A DNA stretch of 64,000 nucleotides. Source: Paenibacillus sp. OVF10. GTDB taxonomy: Bacteria > Bacillota > Bacilli > Paenibacillales > Paenibacillaceae. The stretch covers positions 620,001-684,000 of the forward strand of contig CP094668.1 in the NCBI GenBank assembly GCA_022836915.1. The letters run 5' to 3'. Made by a program: the position numbers and the translations under genes. This document shows positions 30,281 through 40,116 of this stretch, one piece after another; positions within the stretch are counted from its first letter, which is position 1, and each line of letters opens with the position of its first letter. The notes beneath the pieces were generated by a model. The model made no database searches. It had not been told where the DNA came from and worked only from the letters and a program-made list of their open reading frames with translations.

Positions 30281-31003
30281 CTATATCAGTGGAGTTTTCA
30301 TCGGAGTGCCTGGTTTGCGTGGATACTTATATGGTGTCTTATCAAATTTCTGAATCAGGATGATATGACGCTCTGATTCTTCAACCGGCAGCTGGAAAGG
30401 ATGAACGGCCTTAACCCGTCCTTTCAGCTGATTGAAGCTGAACTCCGCTTCCTTCATTTCTTCACGCGGGTCTCCGCCCTTCATGGCAGCGAATATTCCA
30501 CTTTTACGAACAAAAGGAAGACAGAATTCATTCAGCACAGCCAGCTTGGCTACTGCACGCGCCGTAACGAGATCGTAGCTGTCACGATACCCTTCTTTGC
30601 GTCCAATCTCTTCAGCACGTCCATGGACCAATTCCACATCAGTCAGGCCAAGGATATCTACCACATGCTGTAGAAAGCCAATCCGTTTATTTAATGAATC
30701 AATGATCGTAAGCTTAATATGCGGGAAACAGATCTTCAGTGGCAATCCCGGAAAACCCGCTCCTGATCCAATGTCAGCAAGCTTATTCACTTTGGTCATG
30801 TCAGTATAAAAAGCCAGTGATACCGAATCATAGAAATGTTTGGTATACACTTGCTCCCGATCCGTTATGCCCGTCAGATTCATCTTTTCATTCCAGGATA
30901 CCAACTCCTGATAATACAGTTCGAATTGCTCCAATTGGAGTTCTCCCAGCTCTAATCCATGTTTCTTTAAGCGCCGCTGCAGTTGCTGTTGAATATCGTC
31001 CAT
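30281..31003 (-). CDS. rsmG: 16S rRNA (guanine-527-N7) methyltransferase
   Basis: RsmG (GidB), 240 residues. It shows the signature NLTGITDREQVYTKHFYDSV, the SAM-binding ADIGSGAGFPGLPLKI and the following VTARAVAKLAVLNEF. Its start codon shares one base with the mnmG stop (TAATG), so translation is coupled. Confidence 0.97.
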   Translation of the reverse strand: MDDIQQQLQRRLKKHGLELGELQLEQFELYYQELVSWNEKMNLTGITDREQVYTKHFYDSVSLAFYTDMTKVNKLADIGSGAGFPGLPLKICFPHIKLTIIDSLNKRIGFLQHVVDILGLTDVELVHGRAEEIGRKEGYRDSYDLVTARAVAKLAVLNEFCLPFVRKSGIFAAMKGGDPREEMKEAEFSFNQLKGRVKAVHPFQLPVEESERHIILIQKFDKTPYKYPRKPGTPMKTPLI

Positions 31004-32892
31004 TATTGTCCCCTTGCTGCGGTTACACGGTTATAATGCTCCAAGTAGACCAGCAGAATGGAGATGTCGGCAGGAGTAACTCCAGCAATACGAGAAGCCT
31101 GACCAATCGAGATTGGACGAATCGTAGCGAGCTTCTGCTTGGCTTCCATAGCAAGACCATGAATCTCATCATATACGATAGTGTCCGGAATTTTCTTTTT
31201 CTCCATCTTTTGCAAACGTTCCACGTGGATCAATTGTTTCTCAATATAACCCGCATATTTAATTTGTATTTCAACTTGTTCTTTCATATCTGCTGTCAGT
31301 TCTACCTCAGATGGTGAGAGCTGTTCAATCAGTTCATACCCCAGCTCCGGGCGACGCAGCAAGGTAAGCAACGTACTTCCATCCTGAATAGGTGTAGATC
31401 CGTACTCTTCCAGCTTGGCGTTCACTTCAACCGGGCGAGCTTTAGCCACTTTCAGACGCGCGACTTCCTGCTCGACTTTTGCCTTTTTATCCAGGAATTT
31501 CGCATAACGATCTTCAGGGATCAGGCCAATGTCATGTCCGATTTCCGTCAAACGCATATCTGCATTATCATGGCGAAGCAACAGACGATATTCAGCGCGT
31601 GAAGTCAACAGACGATATGGCTCATTAGTACCCTTCGTTACCAGATCATCAATCAGCACACCAATATAACCTTGGGAACGATCAAGCACAATCGGCTCTT
31701 TATCTTGTACTTTCCGTGCTGCATTAATGCCGGCCATAACGCCTTGTCCAGCCGCTTCTTCGTAACCGGAAGTACCATTAATCTGACCTGCTGTGAACAG
31801 ACCTGGCAGACGTTTGGTTTCAAGTGATGGCCACAATTGTGTAGGTACCATCGCATCGTATTCAATCGCATAACCGTTACGCATCATTTCCACTTTTTCC
31901 ATACCCGGAATGGAGCGCAGAACCGCAAGTTGAACATCTTCTGGCAGACTTGTAGATAGTCCCTGCACATAATACTCGGATGTATTTTTGCCTTCCGGCT
32001 CCAGGAAGATCTGATGTTTCGGTTTGTCGCTAAACCGGACAATTTTATCCTCAATGGATGGACAATAACGCGGTCCAGTCCCTTCAATTACACCGGAAAA
32101 CATCGGTGCACGATGCAGATTATCATTAATAATCTGATGTGTTTCCACGGATGTATACGTCAACCAGCAAGGCAGCTGCTCATTATCAGAAGATTCTGTT
32201 TCATAGGAAAAGAACTTCGGCTCATCATCGCCAGGCTGAATTTCAGTTTTGCTAAAATCAATCGTATCCTTGTGCACACGTGGTGGTGTACCTGTTTTGA
32301 AACGAACCAGATCAAAGCCAAGTTCACGCAGATGCTCTGACAATTTAAGAGATGGTTGTTGATTGTTTGGTCCACTCTCATACATCAACTCACCCATGAT
32401 CACTTTACCGCGCAAGTATGTGCCTGTTGTCAGAACAACCGCTTTGGCCCGATACTCTGTTCCGGTCTGAGTCACAACGCCTACACATTTTCCGTCTTCA
32501 ACGATCAGGCGATCAACCATACCCTGACGCATCGTCAGATTACGTTCATTCTCCATCGTTTCCTTCATTTTGTGCTGGTAGGAGAATTTATCTGCCTGAG
32601 CACGAAGCGCGTGAACAGCAGGGCCTTTACCTGTGTTGAGCATCCGCATCTGAATAAAGGTTTTATCGATATTCCGTCCCATTTCTCCACCAAGAGCATC
32701 AATCTCACGAACAACATGTCCTTTGGCCGGTCCCCCAATAGATGGGTTACAAGGCATAAAGGCCACCATATCCAGATTGATCGTAATCATTAGTGTTTTG
32801 GACCCCATACGAGCTGCGGCCAGCGCGGATTCCACACCAGCATGTCCTGCACCAACGACGATTACATCATAACTGCCGCCATCAAAAGCCAT
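31003..32892 (-). CDS. mnmG: tRNA uridine-5-carboxymethylaminomethyl modification enzyme MnmG
   Basis: A FAD- and NADH-dependent protein (GidA) that, with MnmE, makes the cmnm5 modification at wobble uridine. FAD dinucleotide fold [23 protein letters not shown], then [22 protein letters not shown], the [17 protein letters not shown] motif, and the C-terminal helical domain ([28 protein letters not shown]). Length is 629 residues, normal and unbroken. Partner gene mnmE lies just upstream. Confidence 0.98.
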   Translation of the reverse strand: MAFDGGSYDVIVVGAGHAGVESALAAARMGSKTLMITINLDMVAFMPCNPSIGGPAKGHVVREIDALGGEMGRNIDKTFIQMRMLNTGKGPAVHALRAQADKFSYQHKMKETMENERNLTMRQGMVDRLIVEDGKCVGVVTQTGTEYRAKAVVLTTGTYLRGKVIMGELMYESGPNNQQPSLKLSEHLRELGFDLVRFKTGTPPRVHKDTIDFSKTEIQPGDDEPKFFSYETESSDNEQLPCWLTYTSVETHQIINDNLHRAPMFSGVIEGTGPRYCPSIEDKIVRFSDKPKHQIFLEPEGKNTSEYYVQGLSTSLPEDVQLAVLRSIPGMEKVEMMRNGYAIEYDAMVPTQLWPSLETKRLPGLFTAGQINGTSGYEEAAGQGVMAGINAARKVQDKEPIVLDRSQGYIGVLIDDLVTKGTNEPYRLLTSRAEYRLLLRHDNADMRLTEIGHDIGLIPEDRYAKFLDKKAKVEQEVARLKVAKARPVEVNAKLEEYGSTPIQDGSTLLTLLRRPELGYELIEQLSPSEVELTADMKEQVEIQIKYAGYIEKQLIHVERLQKMEKKKIPDTIVYDEIHGLAMEAKQKLATIRPISIGQASRIAGVTPADISILLVYLEHYNRVTAARGQ

Positions 32893-33112
32893 TCCCGTTT
32901 ACCTCCTTATTCCGCTGCATTTGGTGTAACTCACACAGACGGATCATGTTCTACAATAATGAAACTACTTCTAACCGTTCATCGGAACTTGCATTCCTAT
33001 CTATATGAAACCAACACGTAATGGCTACAACATCATTCCATCCTTTGACAACAGGCAGAAATTGTACCTTTCCATCATACACTACGATTCAAGTCAATCC
33101 GCAGTATATTTT

Positions 33113-34489
33113 TTACTTTCCTAGACAGAACTGGGAGAAAATCTGATCAATTAATGCATCATGCGCTGTATCTCCAACAATTTCGCCCAAATGCTCCCAC
33201 GCCAAACGAACATCAATCTGAATCATGTCGATCGGAATGAACTGCTCTGCTGCTTCATAGGCATCCACGAGGGACTGCTTCGCTTTTTTGAGCAAAGCAA
33301 TATGACGCACATTGCTGACATAGGTCAGATCTGCGGACTCCAGTTTACCACTGAAGAATAGCGTAGAGATGGCATCTTCCAGTCGATCCACACCCAGATC
33401 ATCTTTCACCGACATCGGTACAAGTCGTTCTTCCGGAATGTAACGAAGCAGCACGTCACGTTCTACCTGTGGCGTTAAGTCCATTTTATTCATAATGATT
33501 ATTGATTGTCTACCGCGGATTTGTTCCAATAATTCAATCTCATCGGGATGAAGTGGCTCCGCAGCATTCACAACCATTAAGATCAGATCGGCTTCACTTA
33601 CCGCAGAGCGAGAGCGTTCTACCCCGATCTTCTCTACAACGTCCATTGTTTCCCGGATTCCTGCCGTATCCAGCAATTTCAGCGGGATATTATTGATCGT
33701 AATGAACTCCTCAATCACATCACGAGTTGTTCCTGGAATGTCCGTGACGATGGCCCGGTTGTCTTGCGCAAGTGTATTCATCAATGAGGATTTGCCTACG
33801 TTAGGTCGTCCAACAATAGCCGTCGTGATACCTTCTCGCAGGATCTTACCTTGCTCTGCTGTAGTCAGCAATTTATCAATTTCAGTCATAACCTGACTGG
33901 ACTTTTCTTTAATAAAATCAGACGTTAACGACTCCACATCATGCTCCGGGTAATCGATATTTACTTCAATATGAGCCAGTGTTTCCACCAGTGTATATCG
34001 TAGATCACGCAATTTGGAGGATAGTTTGCCTTCAACCTGTTTCAATGCAACCGAGAAAGCTCTGTCCGATTTGGAACGAATAAGATCCATGACACCTTCA
34101 GCCTGAGACAGGTCAATCCGCCCATTAAGGAAAGCACGCTTCGTGAATTCACCGGGTTCAGCTAGACGAATATCAAGCTGTAACAGCAGGTCCATGACCC
34201 GTTTTACAGACACTACACCGCCATGCGCACTGATCTCCACGACATCTTCTGTTGTGAACGAGCGTGGTGCTCGCATTACCGTAACCAGTACTTCCTCAAT
34301 CTTTTCCCCATTAACGGGATCTATGATATGACCATAATGAACCGTGTGAGATGCTGCCTGAGTTAAAGGGGTTTTACTGCGAAAAATCTTTTCCGTCTCC
34401 GACACTGCATCCGGGCCGCTGACCCGGATCACGGCGATACCCGCCTCCCCGACAGCCGTTGATATCGCTGTGATCGTATCACTGATCAT
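33113..34489 (-). CDS. mnmE: tRNA modification GTPase MnmE
   Basis: 458 residues. N-terminal folate-binding domain (SDTITAISTAVGEAGIAVIRVSG), helical domain, and the inserted GTPase domain with G1 GRPNVGKSSLMN, G2/G3 TDIPGTTRDVIEE and DTAGIRE, G4 NKMD; it ends FCLGK with the invariant catalytic cysteine. About 220 bases separate it from mnmG. Confidence 0.98.
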   Translation of the reverse strand: MISDTITAISTAVGEAGIAVIRVSGPDAVSETEKIFRSKTPLTQAASHTVHYGHIIDPVNGEKIEEVLVTVMRAPRSFTTEDVVEISAHGGVVSVKRVMDLLLQLDIRLAEPGEFTKRAFLNGRIDLSQAEGVMDLIRSKSDRAFSVALKQVEGKLSSKLRDLRYTLVETLAHIEVNIDYPEHDVESLTSDFIKEKSSQVMTEIDKLLTTAEQGKILREGITTAIVGRPNVGKSSLMNTLAQDNRAIVTDIPGTTRDVIEEFITINNIPLKLLDTAGIRETMDVVEKIGVERSRSAVSEADLILMVVNAAEPLHPDEIELLEQIRGRQSIIIMNKMDLTPQVERDVLLRYIPEERLVPMSVKDDLGVDRLEDAISTLFFSGKLESADLTYVSNVRHIALLKKAKQSLVDAYEAAEQFIPIDMIQIDVRLAWEHLGEIVGDTAHDALIDQIFSQFCLGK

Positions 34490-34645
34490 GGTTATCTCTC
34501 CTTGCTCTATTTTAAAATTGCCGCCCCTCAGGGGGACGCCATATCCATTTTCAAATCTATTAATGATATAACATATGACATGCCACTTATCGTATTAAGT
34601 TCACTCTTTATTTGTTCTACGCACCTTATCAAATTGCTTCTGTAC

Positions 34646-34686
34646 GAAAAAAGCAATGGCTTCTGCACCGGGCAGGAAGCCATTGC
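34646..34686 (-). terminator. terminator after jag
   Basis: On the minus strand GCAATGGCTTC pairs with GAAGCCATTGC around a 12-base loop, followed by TTTTTT. Confidence 0.9.
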
Positions 34687-34701
34687 GTCTTCAATTTCGT
34701 G

Positions 34702-35403
34702 TTATTTCGTCGTAATAACCACACGCCGATTAGGCTCTTCACCCTTACTTAACGTCTTAATCTGCGGGTGGTTTTGCAGTTTTGCATGAATGACTTTTCG
34801 TTCGAGCGGAGGCATTGGTTCCAGTACAACTTCCTTGCCGGTTCGGATTGCTTGTCCAGCCAACCTTTCAGCCAAGTCCTCCAGCGTCTTCCGCCGACGT
34901 TGACGGAAATTCTCCGCGTCGAGCACAATTCGAACGAAGCTTTCCGAGTATCGGTTCGCTACAATGTTCGTTAGATACTGAAGCGCATCCAGCGTCTGTC
35001 CACGTCTGCCAATAATCATGCCCAGATCTTCACCGGCAATATTGAAGATATGTCCATCCCGCTGTTTTTTGATATGCACTTCAACATCCAGTCCCATACC
35101 TGCTGCGACCTCTTTCAAGAAAGCAGCCGCTTCTTCATAGGGATTTTTAGCTGCAACATCCTCAAGTAATGCATCTACTTCAGGTTTGTATGCAGCTGGC
35201 TTGATCGGCTGTGGAACAACTTCCGGCACAGGCAATAATTTCACTTCAACTTTGGCCGCCCTCACCCCGAACAAACCCAGGAATCCTTTTGACGGCTGCT
35301 CTAACACTTGTATCTCGACCTTGTCCCGACTTACGCCAAGCTCGGTCAATCCTTGGTTTACAGCATCTTCAACGGTTTTTCCTGACGTAATGACTTTGGT
35401 CAT
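34702..35403 (-). CDS. jag: RNA-binding protein Jag (KhpB/EloR)
   Basis: Jag domain at the N-terminus (MTKVITSGKTVEDAVNQGLTELGVSRDKVEIQVLEQPSKGFLGLFGVRAAKVEV), then KH (GRRGQTLDALQYLTNIVANR) and R3H (RRVVITTK end with ERKVIHAKLQNHP) domains that bind RNA. 233 residues from ATG 35403; the open frame extends upstream, but only within the end of yidC. The first 35 bases overlap the yidC reading frame, and the two are co-transcribed as in B. subtilis spoIIIJ-jag. Confidence 0.95.
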   Translation of the reverse strand: MTKVITSGKTVEDAVNQGLTELGVSRDKVEIQVLEQPSKGFLGLFGVRAAKVEVKLLPVPEVVPQPIKPAAYKPEVDALLEDVAAKNPYEEAAAFLKEVAAGMGLDVEVHIKKQRDGHIFNIAGEDLGMIIGRRGQTLDALQYLTNIVANRYSESFVRIVLDAENFRQRRRKTLEDLAERLAGQAIRTGKEVVLEPMPPLERKVIHAKLQNHPQIKTLSKGEEPNRRVVITTK

Positions 35404-36276
35404 TTCGATTTTTTGGCCCTTTCGACCCTTTTCCAGAGACGGTCGCTTTGCCACCGTTTTTGCGTTTAGCTCCATTTTTGGAAGAGCTATTCTGCTTCAC
35501 GTTGACCTCAGCCACGATTTTATCATTATTCCGGTAAAGGAAATAGTTTTGCACGATCGTGTAGATGTTACTGTAGAACCAGTACAGCGGAAGTGCTGAC
35601 GGGAACTGGTAAGACATCACGAAGATCAAAATTGGGTATACCCACAGCATAAACTGCATCGGACCAACTTGCTGTGCAGGATTCATACGCATCATCATCC
35701 ATGTTTGAATGAATGTTGTGATGGCAGCCAGCACTGGCAAAATAAACAGGTGATCCGGTTCCCCGAGCTGAAGCCACAAGAAATCATGTGTTCTCAGACT
35801 GGAGTTTCCGTAAATTGAGTTATAAAGTGCGATGTAAATCGGCATCTGAATCAGAAGTGGCAGACAACCCGCCATCGGATTAACTTTGTTCTCCTGAAAC
35901 AACTTCATTGTTTCTTGCTGAACTTTCTCAGGTGTATCTTTAAACTTGGCTTGAATCTCCTTCAGCTGCGGCTGAATGGCCTGCATAGCTTTGGAGCTAC
36001 GGACTTGTTTCATTGTTAATGGTAAAATCAATGTCCGTACAATAAGCACCATCACGAGGACGGCCAGTCCATATTCACCTTTGAACCAGTTGGCGAATGT
36101 ATCCAGCGCCAGTGAGAACCAGTACACAACATTGGCTTGCCAAAAGAATCACTATTCTTTAGATCTTCCGTAGTAACCCCGGCTCCTTGTGGAGTACATC
36201 CGGCGAGTACAGTGACCATTGCAATGACTGCAATGAGGAGAATCCACTTCCCCTTTGATGTCTTCAATCGCGACAC
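35369..36276 (-). CDS. yidC: membrane protein insertase YidC (SpoIIIJ), frameshifted
   Basis: Inserts membrane proteins, and in B. subtilis SpoIIIJ is needed for forespore development. A lipoprotein signal with cysteine at MVTVLAGCTPQG is visible. One base is missing in a T4 run near 36135 (minus strand); repair gives SFWQANVVYWFSLALDTFANWFKGEYGLAVLVMVLIVRTLILPLTMKQVRSSKAM, with the conserved positively charged groove Arg. Further helices and a Lys/Gly-rich tail follow. Corrected length is 302 residues. Confidence 0.95.
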
Positions 36277-36350
36277 TTCATAACCCCTCTCTTAACCATT
36301 CCATTCCACCGTAAATCATACCATAATTAGGAGGACAAATAAACCGAAGC

Positions 36351-36701
36351 TTACCGCTTGCTCGACTTCAAAAGAGAGCCCTTTCGCATCGCATGTAGCA
36401 GGCTTTTTTCCATTTCCTTATAGGGCATGTCCAGTGCACCTTTTCTGACGATAAAAATCAGATCCATCTGCGTGACGATCTCATGCTCATGATGACGAAC
36501 AATTTCCTTGATCATGCGTCTCATCCGGTTGCGTACGACAGCGTTTCCGATTTTCTTGCTGCATGATACGCCGACCCGAAATTGTTCCGTATCTTTACGG
36601 CGACAGCCATACACCACGAATTGATGATTGGCAAACGATTTCCCATACCGGTATACGCGGCTAAAGTCCGCCCGGTTTCGTAGACGCAGTCTTTTATACA
36701 C
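36351..36701 (-). CDS. rnpA: ribonuclease P protein component
   Basis: 116 residues with the diagnostic central motif VRNRMRRMIKEIVR and N-terminal LRNRADFSRVYRYGKSFANHQFVVYG. It assists RNase P RNA in trimming the 5' end of tRNA precursors. The start is a GTG at 36701. In the usual rpmH-rnpA-yidC-jag order. Confidence 0.97.
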   Translation of the reverse strand: MYKRLRLRNRADFSRVYRYGKSFANHQFVVYGCRRKDTEQFRVGVSCSKKIGNAVVRNRMRRMIKEIVRHHEHEIVTQMDLIFIVRKGALDMPYKEMEKSLLHAMRKGSLLKSSKR

Positions 36702-37024
36702 GGCGCTTCTCCTTGCTGTTCTCCACCAATGTTATTGACGGAGGCCTCATTACTGATTTAGTATAGGCTTTCTTGAATGACGGTAAACCGTCTTGGCGAC
36801 AACTTCATTTGGGATGATTGTTAATCAGCTACTTGAACTGATCCGCATTCATCCGGGATGAATGTTGATTGGCCATTTAAACCTATCAACGATTCATCAT
36901 TATATAAGGTAAGTTTTCGAAAAATGGAAAACTCACTCAACATACATCATATGTGTTCAGCACTTTTTCGCAGACCATTCAGACCTGATCTGTAGCAGCA
37001 TCCAGTCTGATTTGAGCTAATTAA
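36702..37024. other. gap between rpmH terminator and rnpA
   Basis: About 320 bases. It must hold the rnpA promoter if the terminator at 37025-37050 is strong. A short inverted repeat (GACGGTAAACCGTC) is near 36780. No gene is supported. Confidence 0.4.
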
Positions 37025-37050
37025 GAAAAAAAGACCACCTCGGTGGTCTT
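37025..37050 (-). terminator. terminator after rpmH
   Basis: AAGACCACC and GGTGGTCTT pair tightly around two bases, followed by six or seven T on the minus strand. It lies between rpmH and rnpA. Confidence 0.85.
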
Positions 37051-37057
37051 CAATGCA

Positions 37058-37192
37058 TTAAGCACTCAGGTTTTTACGGCCTTTAAGGCGACGTGCGGCC
37101 AAAATTTTACGGCCGTTGCTCGTGCTCATTCTTTTCCGGAAACCATGAACTTTTTTACGTTTGCTAACGTTCGGTTTGAATGTAGGTCTCAA
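37058..37192 (-). CDS. rpmH: 50S ribosomal protein L34
   Basis: 44 residues, [44 protein letters not shown], the complete and highly conserved L34. The start is TTG at 37192, with AGGAGG 8 bases upstream. It normally abuts the origin next to dnaA; here the next cluster of DnaA boxes begins about 220 bases away, but dnaA itself is 5.3 kb away. Confidence 0.97.
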   Translation of the reverse strand: MRPTFKPNVSKRKKVHGFRKRMSTSNGRKILAARRLKGRKNLSA

Positions 37193-37409
37193 TGTATTGC
37201 ACCTCCTCACAAGGAAATACTTATGTGATGAATCACTTTCATCTTCACAGAAAACACCTTTATATATTTAACCATGATCACCTGGAAAAGTCAACTGCAA
37301 GGCGCAAGGCTTCTCCCTCTTTTATATACACTCTCCATCCCACTCAAAGTAATGACCACAGTCCGTTCACTAGAATACCATTACCAAGCCCCGAAGAGAG
37401 TTCTGAAAG

Positions 37410-37524
37410 TTATCCCCAGACCCTGATCAGATCGCCATATTTCAGCATTTATAGTTATCCACAACCTCCAATGCCTGTTATCTCCTTCATTACATCCTGT
37501 TTAAAGTTATTCACATGTGGATAA
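37410..37524. promoter_or_regulatory. DnaA box cluster 1, beside rpmH
   Basis: Four DnaA boxes: TTATCCCCA (37410-37418), TTATCCACA (37455-37463, perfect), TTATTCACA (37507-37515) and TGTGGATAA (37516-37524), the last two abutting head to head. Likely the part of oriC normally found between rpmH and dnaA. Confidence 0.85.
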
Positions 37525-37621
37525 TGATTATAGGCTATAAATATCGTCGAATTCTAATCAGGTTGTATCCGCTTCAATTAAGGTTTACAAGCTTTTGAGA
37601 AAGGTGTAGGATAAAAATCAC

Positions 37622-37638
37622 ATCTTGTATACAAGTAT
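37622..37638. promoter_or_regulatory. GntR-type operator upstream of gntR
   Basis: CTTGTATACAAG (37624-37635) is a perfect palindrome inside a sequence almost identical to the known B. subtilis GntR operator ATACTTGTATACAAGTAT. It lies about 170 bases before gntR and implies autoregulation relieved by gluconate. Confidence 0.75.
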
Positions 37639-37804
37639 ATGGATGAAGCTGATTTACTTACCCGCCTTTAGTAGTCCTTTGAAAAAAACATTAGCCGTTA
37701 GCTTGTAGCTACAGACTATGGATTGAACTGAATGTCCAGTCCGCAAAATAGTTATGCTATGATCAGTAATGAACTGATTACTTATTAATAGGAGCGTTAG
37801 CCAT

Positions 37805-38479
37805 ATGTTATTTCCTTCTTCCTGGCTTCAAGGGGCTTCTCGTGGTGAAGCCATTGCCTGCGAATTAAGGCTGCGGATCATCAGCGGTACCCTTCGACCT
37901 GGAGAGATTTTGTCGGAAAATCGAATTGCGGCTGATTTTGACAGCAGTCGTTCACCTGTCCGTGAAGCGTTACGAACTTTGTCCAATGAAGGACTTATTC
38001 GACTTGAACGTATGGGTGTCGTTGTCATTGGACTACGAATTAAGGATGTCGAAGAATTGTATGATGTCCGTTTCCTGATTGAAAGTTTTGTGCAGCAACG
38101 ACTCGCTGGTGATGTCCCAGAATCATTAATCACCCAGCTGCGTAACGTGATCGACAAAATGCAACTTGCTGGACGGCATCAGGACGCCGTCGAATTCGCC
38201 TATCAGGATCTCATTTTCCACGAGACCATTATTGAAGCTGCTCAGCATTCCCGTATTTCACATCTATGGAAGAGTATTCGATATGTTGTGATGACCGTTA
38301 TGCTGCTCACAACGCGCAGAGTATTCGTTCAAGGCGAGCAGAAAGTAAGCGCTGTAATTGAGAAACACCGTTTGCTTGTTGAAGCACTGGAGTCTGGTGA
38401 CAAAATGCTCATTCAGGCTGGAGTCCGCACGTATTTTCAAGATTCTGGTAAAACCCTGCACGAAAGCTTTGATTCCTAA
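37805..38479 (+). CDS. gntR: GntR/FadR family regulator of the gluconate operon
   Basis: 224 residues. The winged helix (GTLRPGEILSENRIAADFDSSRSPVREALRTLSNEGLIRLERMGVVVIGL) is followed by an all-helical FCD ligand domain (about residues 85-215). Given the neighbouring permease and kinase and the operator palindromes, it most likely is the gluconate repressor GntR. It opens the gntR-gntP-gntK cluster inside the origin region. Confidence 0.88.
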   Translation: MLFPSSWLQGASRGEAIACELRLRIISGTLRPGEILSENRIAADFDSSRSPVREALRTLSNEGLIRLERMGVVVIGLRIKDVEELYDVRFLIESFVQQRLAGDVPESLITQLRNVIDKMQLAGRHQDAVEFAYQDLIFHETIIEAAQHSRISHLWKSIRYVVMTVMLLTTRRVFVQGEQKVSAVIEKHRLLVEALESGDKMLIQAGVRTYFQDSGKTLHESFDS

Positions 38480-38527
38480 AGGAGCAAGGCGTTTGCAATC
38501 ATATCCGCTGTGAGTGATTGCGGTTCA

Positions 38528-38541
38528 ACTTGTCGACAAGT
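38528..38541. promoter_or_regulatory. second GntR-type operator, before gntP
   Basis: ACTTG TCGA CAAGT, a perfect 14-base palindrome with the same half-site as the operator before gntR. It is in the 210-base gap between gntR and gntP, so gntP-gntK probably has its own GntR-controlled promoter. Confidence 0.65.
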
Positions 38542-38648
38542 ATACAAAATGCATTTTGTTTCAAATTTGGGCATGATAAAACTACATTTCTCGCTAACAC
38601 CTCTTTTTCAGTACCTGCACAAATTTAATTGTTGACGATAATTTCACT

Positions 38649-38662
38649 TGTAAGCGTTCTAT
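38649..38662. promoter_or_regulatory. possible cre (CcpA) site before gntP
   Basis: TGTAAGCGTTCTAT matches the catabolite response element at 12 of 14 positions and lies about 30 bases before gntP. The gnt operon of B. subtilis is under CcpA control. Weak on its own. Confidence 0.4.
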
Positions 38663-38689
38663 ATCAGAAATAAAGGAGCACATAACATC

Positions 38690-40050
38690 ATGAGCACTCT
38701 TTTTGGACTATCCCACAACGCAACATTATTGGTTTGGACGTTAATTGCGATCGTTTTTCTGATCGTCTTGATTTCCAAGTATAAATGGAATCCCTTCATC
38801 ACACTGCTGTTGTCCGCATTAATGCTCGGTTTGCTTACAGGCATGAAACCTGCCGATGTAATCTCTTCCATTACCGGGGACTTGGCGGCACACTTGGAAC
38901 CATTGCAATTGTTATTGCTCTCGGTACGATGCTTGGTAAGATGATGGCCGAATCTGGCGGTGCCGAGCGCATTGCAACTACATTGGTTGATCGGTTTGGT
39001 GTGAAACGTGTGCACTGGGCCATGATGATTGTTGGATTTATCGTTGGTATTCCCGTTTTCTTCGAAGTCGGCGTGATTTTGATGATTCCCATCATTTTCA
39101 CCGTTGCACGTAAAACCAATATGTCTCTGCTGCAGATTGGTATTCCCATTTTGGCAGGTCTGTCGACTGTACACGGTTTGGTTCCACCCCACCCAGCGCC
39201 AATGATAGCGATTGAAGCCTACAGCGCGGATTTGGGTAAAACCATTTTGTACTCCCTTATTGTTGGTATTCCTACAGCGATTATTGCAGGTCCTTTGTTT
39301 GGTAAATTTATTGGCAAAAGAATACACACCGAACCGCCAGCTGAACTGGCTGAACAATTCGCAACCAAAACAAACAGCAACATGCCTGGGTTTGGTATCA
39401 CCCTGTTTACCATATTGCTGCCGGTAATTCTGATGCTGATTGGTTCCATAGCCAGCATCATTGACCCAAATGCAACAAGCGGCTTCACCGTTTTCAGTGA
39501 ATTTATCGGTCATGAGATCATTGCTCTGCTGATTTCAGTTGTATTTGCCCTCTTTTCACTCGGCTTTGCACGTGGATTCACCAAACACGATATTTCTCGC
39601 TTCACCAGTGAATGTCTGGCGCCTACGGCGACCATCATTCTCATTATTGGCGGAGGCGGTGCCTTCAAACAGGTATTGATCAATAGTGGTGTGGGCAACG
39701 CCATTGCTGATGTCGCTACCCATGCTAACATCAACGTGATCCTGTTTGCCTGGCTTGTCGCTGCGCTCATTCGTGTAGCTACCGGTTCAGCAACCGTAGC
39801 TATGACAACTGCTGCCGGCATTGTCGCTCCAGTGCTTGCACTCACACCAGGTGTCAATATTGAGCTGGTTGTACTCGCCACAGGTGCAGGGTCACTCATC
39901 TTGTCCCATGTGAACGATGCAGGATTCTGGATGATCAAAGAATTCTTTAATATGAGCGTTTCCCAGACATTGAAAACGTGGACCGTTATGGAAACACTAT
40001 TATCGGTGGTGGGACTGATCTTTATTTTGCTCCTGAGCACAGTGGTATAA
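38690..40050 (+). CDS. gntP: gluconate permease GntP, frameshifted
   Basis: A proton-coupled gluconate importer of the GntP family with about 12-14 membrane helices. One base is missing in GGGG (38876-38879); repair gives ITGGLGGTLGTIAIVIALGTMLGKMMAESGGAERIATTL, a hallmark of the family, and 453 residues. Later motifs VHGLVPPHPAP and GGGGAFKQVLINSGVG are intact. AAAGGAG precedes the ATG. The kinase gene follows by 66 bases. Confidence 0.93.
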
Positions 40051-40116
40051 ATGGATTCTATATAGTAGAAAGAAATTAAAATCTCATCGCTTTCTGGAGA
40101 AAGAAGGATTAAATAT

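Noticed and set aside
31206..31222. GTTCCACGTGGATCA inside mnmG as a third parS
   Set aside because: Only one half matches; the second half (GGATCA instead of GAAACA) does not.
38659..39513. 284-codon open frame on the minus strand opposite gntP
   Set aside because: Shadow of the GntP gene; its composition (many Asn, His, Cys, Gln) is typical of antisense to a membrane protein.
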